DNA of 10,304 bases from Chloroflexota bacterium. Lineage in GTDB: Bacteria > Chloroflexota > Anaerolineae > 4572-78. The position numbers and the translations under genes were made by a program. Each line of letters begins with the position of its first letter. Position 1 is the first letter of the stretch. The stretch covers positions 1-10,304 of the forward strand of contig JAJRUC010000353.1 of assembly GCA_024278015.1 (NCBI GenBank). Direction: 5' to 3'. The notes beneath the pieces were generated by a model. That model made no database searches, was not told the DNA's origin, and saw only the letters and a program-made list of their open reading frames with translations. Positions 6,632-10,304 of this stretch are shown here, piece after piece.

Positions 6632-7120
6632 ATGGAACACGTTCAATTATTGCGCGATGTGGATATTTTGGTGGGCCTGCCTGAAGACCGGCTGCAAAAA
6701 CTGGCCGCTATCGGCGCGGTGCAACGCTTTTCCGGCGCAGAAATTATCTTTAAAGAGAACACAACCAGCGATGAACTGTATATTATTTTGAACGGCATGG
6801 TTGAAATTCTGGTTGACCCCGCGCTTTTGGACCGTTCATCCCGGAAAGGCCATCACCTGAAGACCATTGCCACCCTGCGACGCGGGGAATCATTTGGCGA
6901 AATTGCCCTGGTTGACCAGGGCCTGCGCTCCGCCTCGGCAATGGCGGCCCAGGCAAACACCGAACTACTGGTCATTCCCGCTGATGAATTTAACGCCCTG
7001 TGCCGCGAAGATTGCGAACTGGAACGGACCGTGATGCGAAATATTGCCGCCGACCTGGCATTTAAATTGCGTCAGGCTGATATGATGGTTCGGGAGCAAA
7101 TTTTGTGGGGACGGAAATAA
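6632..7120 (+). CDS. Stand-alone cyclic-nucleotide-binding-domain (Crp/Fnr-type sensor) protein
   Basis: A 162-residue protein that is essentially one cyclic-nucleotide-binding beta-roll followed by C-terminal helices. The fold opens with L-x-x-V-x-I-L-V-G-L-P-E-x-x-L, the early glycine turns are present (FSGAEIIF, 33-40; YIILNGMVEIL, 50-60), and the phosphate-binding cassette is F-G-E-I-A-L ... L-R-S-A-S (88-102) with R99 as the phosphate-contacting arginine. A basic insertion (about 62-77) separates two strands. No helix-turn-helix follows, so it is not a Crp-type transcription factor. Such single-domain proteins bind cAMP or cGMP, or only keep the fold, and act through partner proteins; the partner here is unknown. 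The start is fixed by AGGAGG at 6622-6627. It lies 115 bp after MoxR, separated by the GC-rich palindrome, and 33 bp before the next gene, with which it is probably co-transcribed. Confidence 0.88.
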   Translation: MEHVQLLRDVDILVGLPEDRLQKLAAIGAVQRFSGAEIIFKENTTSDELYIILNGMVEILVDPALLDRSSRKGHHLKTIATLRRGESFGEIALVDQGLRSASAMAAQANTELLVIPADEFNALCREDCELERTVMRNIAADLAFKLRQADMMVREQILWGRK

Positions 7121-7153
7121 AAACTTTATCGTTACTGTAAACAGGCTGCCCCG

Positions 7154-8113
7154 ATGCGCGATTCTGCCCCTTTGAAAGACATACTCCGCTTGCTGTGGCT
7201 CATCGTTTTGTTGCCGCTTTTGTTGCTGTTGGTGGGGCCGCTGCTGGTTCTGGCGGCAATTTTCGGCCGGCTATCGCTGTTCAATATCCAGCTTAACCCC
7301 GGCAAACACTTTAGTGGAGGACGCGCCTGGGCCTTTGTGGTGGGCCTGCTGCTGTGGGCAACCATCTGGCCGGGTCTGGCCTGGCTGCTGACCGGCGGGC
7401 AGTTGCCTTTGATGACCGCCGCCCGGCAGCCGGCAGCCGCCGTGCCTGTGGCCGCCCCGGCAACGCCCACGCCCCGGCCGTCATTTACCCCCACGCCGGC
7501 CCCCGATGACGCAGCCGAGGCCGTCGTTTTGCCCACGGCCACCCTGGTTGTTGCCACCGACACGCCTTTGCTCCCGCCGAGCGCCACCTTTACGCCGCTT
7601 CCCTTGCCCACGGCCACCCTTCGCCCCACCAGCCCGCCGCCCACGGCCACCGCCACCAGGGTGCTGCCTCCGTCCACGCTTTCTTCCGAAGAAGAGGCGG
7701 AGGCGCTGCAAAGTATAATTCACGCCAATAATTTACTGGTGGCGGTTATGGTAAAGCCGGACGGACAAAATACGTCCGCGCTATCGTTGCGCTGGCGAGG
7801 GGCCGCGCTGGCAAAAGTGCAGACCTTTGCCCAGGACGTGAATCAAAAATATAATGCGCCGCTGACCATTCGCTATTCAACCATCGGCGTCCCGCAAATT
7901 AGCGTTAATGCCCAAACGGGCCGCTTGCAGGTGAGCAGCCGCGAATTCTGGACGTTTGAGTCGCCCTCCGCCACCCGTGAAGCGTTGGTTGATTATCAAT
8001 ATACCCTGCAAAATATCAATGGTCGCCGGCTGGTGGTAGAGTATGATTTTGAGGTTGTGCCCTTGCCCGGCAACCCCAACGCCATCAACACCACCGCAGA
8101 ACTGGCAAACTAA
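7154..8113 (+). CDS. Two-TM membrane protein with Pro/Thr-rich linker and unidentified C-terminal domain
   Basis: A 319-residue protein I do not recognise as a named family. Two strongly hydrophobic segments (about 11-37 and 59-80) anchor it. A low-complexity linker rich in Pro, Thr and Ala (about 88-175) contains repeated PTATL/PTATA units, encoded by recurring GCCCACGGCCACC-like blocks near 7531, 7606 and 7638. The C-terminal globular part (about 176-319) alternates helix and strand and ends in a W/Y-rich beta pattern (REFWTFE ... DYQYTLQ ... RRLVVEYDF). This is faintly like NTF2-type or ARC6/IMS-like domains, a weak resemblance that needs a profile search. Linkers of this type usually span the space outside the membrane in Chloroflexota proteins. 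The ribosome site is poor. The gene is 33 bp behind the cNBD gene, and its stop codon overlaps the stop of the convergent neighbour. Confidence 0.75.
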   Translation: MRDSAPLKDILRLLWLIVLLPLLLLLVGPLLVLAAIFGRLSLFNIQLNPGKHFSGGRAWAFVVGLLLWATIWPGLAWLLTGGQLPLMTAARQPAAAVPVAAPATPTPRPSFTPTPAPDDAAEAVVLPTATLVVATDTPLLPPSATFTPLPLPTATLRPTSPPPTATATRVLPPSTLSSEEEAEALQSIIHANNLLVAVMVKPDGQNTSALSLRWRGAALAKVQTFAQDVNQKYNAPLTIRYSTIGVPQISVNAQTGRLQVSSREFWTFESPSATREALVDYQYTLQNINGRRLVVEYDFEVVPLPGNPNAINTTAELAN

Positions 8114-8736
8114 CGTTGCGTCAAGGCGTTGAGTTGGCTTTGCAACTGCAATTTTTGTTTTACATTGCCCAGGTCTTTGGGTAAAATGGTTATCTGCCCG
8201 GCAGTGGTATCGACCGCCAGATTGAGCAGCGCGGCGATGGATTCTTGCGGATTATAATACACACCGTTGTCGGTTATCAGCTTGAACTCGCCCAGGTCTT
8301 CAAAGTGAAGGGGGGGCTGCCGGTTGATTTGCAGCGTGCGGGCCGTTAAATCCAGCCGAAGGTCAACGCGCCGGCGGCCCGCTTCGCGCCGGCGGGCCAG
8401 GTATTTTTGGCCCAGTTTGCCGATAATCCAGCCGCCTGCAACCCAAACCAGAATGGGCGTCACCCCCCACATACAGGCAAAGGCCAGTTTCATTTCATTC
8501 GATTGCGATTTTATATTCAGCAGCCAGGCCAGGCCGGTCATACCGGCGACCGTCATTACCGCCAGAAGGGGGCCATACATAATCCAGTGTAAACTTTTGA
8601 TGACCGGTACGCCCTCAACGATAAAATGTTTCAGGGGGGGCTGATGATTTTCAGACAAGGTGGTATCCAGCAACGGCATTTGGGTGGTAAAAATCCACCA
8701 CGGACGATTTTTTTCGGTCAACGGGGTCGCCTCCAT
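8110..8736 (-). CDS. Hypothetical two-TM protein with basic loop and small C-terminal domain
   Basis: From ATG 8736 the product is 208 residues. It has a soluble N-terminus, two membrane segments (about 51-74 and 83-106), a very basic stretch (R/K cluster, about 112-126) that should face the cytoplasm, and a C-terminal domain with a strand-rich pattern (R-V-D-L-R-L-D-L ... L-Q-I-N ... I-T-I-L-P). This could be a PH-like fold, which is only a guess. I recognise no family. The reading frame stays open upstream to a TTG at 8781, but no Shine-Dalgarno precedes either start. A promoter whose -10 lies at 8758-8753 would make an mRNA beginning about 10 nt before ATG 8736, which favours that start and an almost leaderless transcript. 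The stop codon TAG (8112-8110) overlaps the TAA of the convergent gene. Confidence 0.7.
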   Translation of the reverse strand: MEATPLTEKNRPWWIFTTQMPLLDTTLSENHQPPLKHFIVEGVPVIKSLHWIMYGPLLAVMTVAGMTGLAWLLNIKSQSNEMKLAFACMWGVTPILVWVAGGWIIGKLGQKYLARRREAGRRRVDLRLDLTARTLQINRQPPLHFEDLGEFKLITDNGVYYNPQESIAALLNLAVDTTAGQITILPKDLGNVKQKLQLQSQLNALTQR

Positions 8737-8752
8737 GCGCAAAGTTACACCA

Positions 8753-8781
8753 ATTTTAACTGTTGATTCAGTTAGGGGCAA
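8753..8781 (-). promoter_or_regulatory. Possible promoter of the two-TM hypothetical gene
   Basis: On the reverse strand TTGCCC (8781 to 8776, four of six consensus bases) and TAAAAT (8758 to 8753, five of six) are exactly 17 nt apart. The expected start of transcription (near 8746) is about 10 nt before ATG 8736, so the message would have almost no leader. The element overlaps the TTG that an ORF finder could pick as the start, an argument against that upstream start. Confidence 0.45.
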
Positions 8782-8814
8782 GTAAGAGGCGGCTATTTAT
8801 TTGAGAGGTGATGC

Positions 8815-10304
8815 ATGAAAAAGAAATTGCGAGGCATGAAACGGCGAGATATTCAACTTGATTTTGACCTTTATCGGGTGCAAGTGCCCATCACCGGCCT
8901 GGCCGATGCCCACTTGAGCGTGATTGACATTTGGCCGGAAGGGGCGCAGCAAACGATAATGCTGGTGCATGGCTACGCCGGTTGCGCCGAAACGTGGGAG
9001 TTTCAGATAAACGACCTGGCCCGCGACTATCGGGTGGTGGCGCCCGATTTGCGCGGCCACGGCCAAAGCGACGCCCCCTTCACCGAATACACTATGCCGG
9101 AACTGGTGCAAGACCTGCACAGCGTGGTTGAGGCCCTGCACCTGCCCGACAAATTTGTGCTGGCCGGGCACTCCTTCGGCGGCTCTGTTTGCGTTGAGTA
9201 CGCCAACGCTCACCCAAACCGCCTGGAAAAGTTGATTTTACTGGCTACCGCCGGCGAATATCCGCTGCCCAAAGCCACGGCCCTGCTGTATCGCGCCCCG
9301 ACGGCCTTCTTCCGGCCCTGGTGGAAGTACCGCCCCCGCTGGAACGCCGAAATTCACGTGATGAAGCGCATGATGCTGAACAACCTGCGCAAATGGCAGG
9401 GCTGGTCCCTGTTGCGAAACATTACCACTCCCACCTTAATCGTCACCGGCGAGCGCGACAGATATTTCCCCCGCTACGTTTTTGAGGATGTGGGCAAAAC
9501 CGTACCCCACGCCGAAATCTACGATGTCGGTTCGGCCAAACACAAGGTTCAGTTGGAACGGCATCAGGCCGTCAACCGGGCCATCCGCCGGTTTGTGGCC
9601 GGCGAACAGCGTTTAAGCTGGCGAGACACGTCCCAATCCGAAGCCGCCGGCCATCGGCCCTGGCTGAAAAGTTACAGCAAATACACCCCGGCCACGGTTC
9701 CCATCCCCAAACAGCCGTTGCACAAATTTCTGGAAAGCGCGGCCACCTGGCTGCCTAATCGGGCGGCCACCGTCTTTTACGGAACCCGCCTGACCTATCG
9801 CCAGCTTAACCGGCAGGTCAATCAACTGGCCCACGCCCTGCACGGCCTGGGGGTGCGGCCCGGCTGCCGGGTGATGATTGTGCTGCCCAACGTGCCGCAA
9901 ATGGTCGTCGCCTATTATGCCACCCTCAAAATCGGCGGGGTTGTGGTTTTGCCCAACCCCGATGCCACCGCCCCCCAGATTATTGAACAGGTGCGCAAAA
10001 CCGAACCGCAGGTGCTGGTGACGCTGCGGGAATTTAACCGGCTGGTGAAGCTGGTGCAGCGGCACACAGACTTGCCGGAAATTGTGTCGGCTGATATTCA
10101 AAGCGTGGTCAGCCGGGGCGTTTACAAAAAGTTGCTGCTACGCTGGCAAATGGCCGGTATGGATGACGCCGGGCCGGCTGATACCGGGGCGGGGCATCAA
10201 CAGTTGCTGGCCGATTTGCTGCTTGACGCGCCCACGCACGCCCCGAATATCGATGTGCCGCCCGACAGCCTGGCGGCCATCATCTTTACCAGCGGCACCA
10301 CCGA
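8815..10304 (+). CDS. Alpha/beta-hydrolase fused to an AMP-forming acyl-CoA ligase (runs off the right edge)
   Basis: The frame is open from ATG 8815 to the window end (496 codons, no stop). Residues about 14-262 form an alpha/beta-hydrolase: oxyanion loop HGYAG (52-56), nucleophile elbow GHSFGG (S120), acid in GERDRYF (D215) and catalytic His in SAKHKVQLE (H243). After a roughly 35-residue linker, about 299 onward matches an AMP-forming acyl-CoA synthetase: L-T-Y-R-Q-L-N-R-Q-V-N, V-M-I-V-L-P-N-V-P-Q, a Y-Y-A-T-L-K-I-G-G-V-V-V stretch, and at the end IIFTSGTT (489-496), the start of the ATP-phosphate loop. The ligase half most resembles long-chain fatty-acid CoA ligases. The family activates carboxylates as acyl-AMP and transfers them to CoA; the hydrolase half would act on an ester or thioester. 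The nucleophile is Ser, unlike the Asp of OleB, so it is not a standard OleBC fusion. GAGAGG (8803-8808) supports the start; ATG 8811 in another frame stops after 16 codons. The C-terminal part is missing. Confidence 0.9.
   Translation, partial: MKKKLRGMKRRDIQLDFDLYRVQVPITGLADAHLSVIDIWPEGAQQTIMLVHGYAGCAETWEFQINDLARDYRVVAPDLRGHGQSDAPFTEYTMPELVQDLHSVVEALHLPDKFVLAGHSFGGSVCVEYANAHPNRLEKLILLATAGEYPLPKATALLYRAPTAFFRPWWKYRPRWNAEIHVMKRMMLNNLRKWQGWSLLRNITTPTLIVTGERDRYFPRYVFEDVGKTVPHAEIYDVGSAKHKVQLERHQAVNRAIRRFVAGEQRLSWRDTSQSEAAGHRPWLKSYSKYTPATVPIPKQPLHKFLESAATWLPNRAATVFYGTRLTYRQLNRQVNQLAHALHGLGVRPGCRVMIVLPNVPQMVVAYYATLKIGGVVVLPNPDATAPQIIEQVRKTEPQVLVTLREFNRLVKLVQRHTDLPEIVSADIQSVVSRGVYKKLLLRWQMAGMDDAGPADTGAGHQQLLADLLLDAPTHAPNIDVPPDSLAAIIFTSGTT

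Noticed and set aside
8815..9600. Hydrolase domain as OleB (haloalkane-dehalogenase-type beta-lactone decarboxylase) in an OleBC fusion
   Set aside because: The nucleophile elbow reads GHSFGG with Ser, whereas OleB-type enzymes use Asp at this position.
9613..10101. 162-codon minus-strand ORF inside the hydrolase-ligase fusion
   Set aside because: The opposite frame encodes clear hydrolase and ligase motifs; this one shows no domain and is a shadow.

Overview
The window looks like a chromosomal stretch of a Chloroflexota bacterium, most likely Anaerolineae-like. This is inferred from gene content and style: a UPF0182 membrane protein, a membrane protein with a long Pro/Thr-rich linker, GC-rich codon use with GCC/CTG/GGC preferred, and intergenic palindromes of a kind I associate with that phylum. 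No rRNA, tRNA, CRISPR array, transposase or phage gene is visible.

Layout. At the left edge is the 5' end of an aquaporin-family (MIP) gene on the minus strand, behind a near-perfect sigma70-type promoter. A gene-poor stretch (about 160-618) follows. It holds a ~187-bp element bounded by 14-nt inverted repeats, which looks like a transposase-less miniature element, and a separate long hairpin. Two plus-strand genes come next: a histidine-phosphatase-family protein with an unusual Lys-His-Ser active-site motif, and a membrane-anchored SPFH/band-7 protein. A pair of hairpins separates the SPFH gene from a large convergent UPF0182 gene on the minus strand.

From 5575 a plus-strand group runs MoxR-type AAA+ ATPase, stand-alone cyclic-nucleotide-binding-domain protein, and a two-TM membrane protein with a Pro/Thr linker and an unidentified C-terminal domain. 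A GC-rich palindromic repeat with a four-tract G-run sits in the leader of the second gene. The third gene meets a convergent two-TM orphan gene, and their stop codons overlap. The right end is an open reading frame running off the window: an alpha/beta-hydrolase fused to the N-terminal part of an AMP-forming acyl-CoA ligase. It is cut exactly in the TSGTT nucleotide-binding motif.

How the genes may work together. The group 5575-8113 could form one envelope-associated unit (ATPase, ligand sensor, membrane protein), but only order and spacing support this. The hydrolase-ligase fusion suggests a coupled 'release an acyl group, then activate it' enzyme. SPFH, UPF0182 and aquaporin are membrane housekeeping genes with no clear link to each other. 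I see no convincing new multi-gene defence or mobile system. The points most worth a second look are the hydrolase-ligase fusion, the MoxR/cNBD/membrane-protein cluster with its G-rich leader, the Arg-to-Lys phosphatase variant and the small inverted-repeat element.
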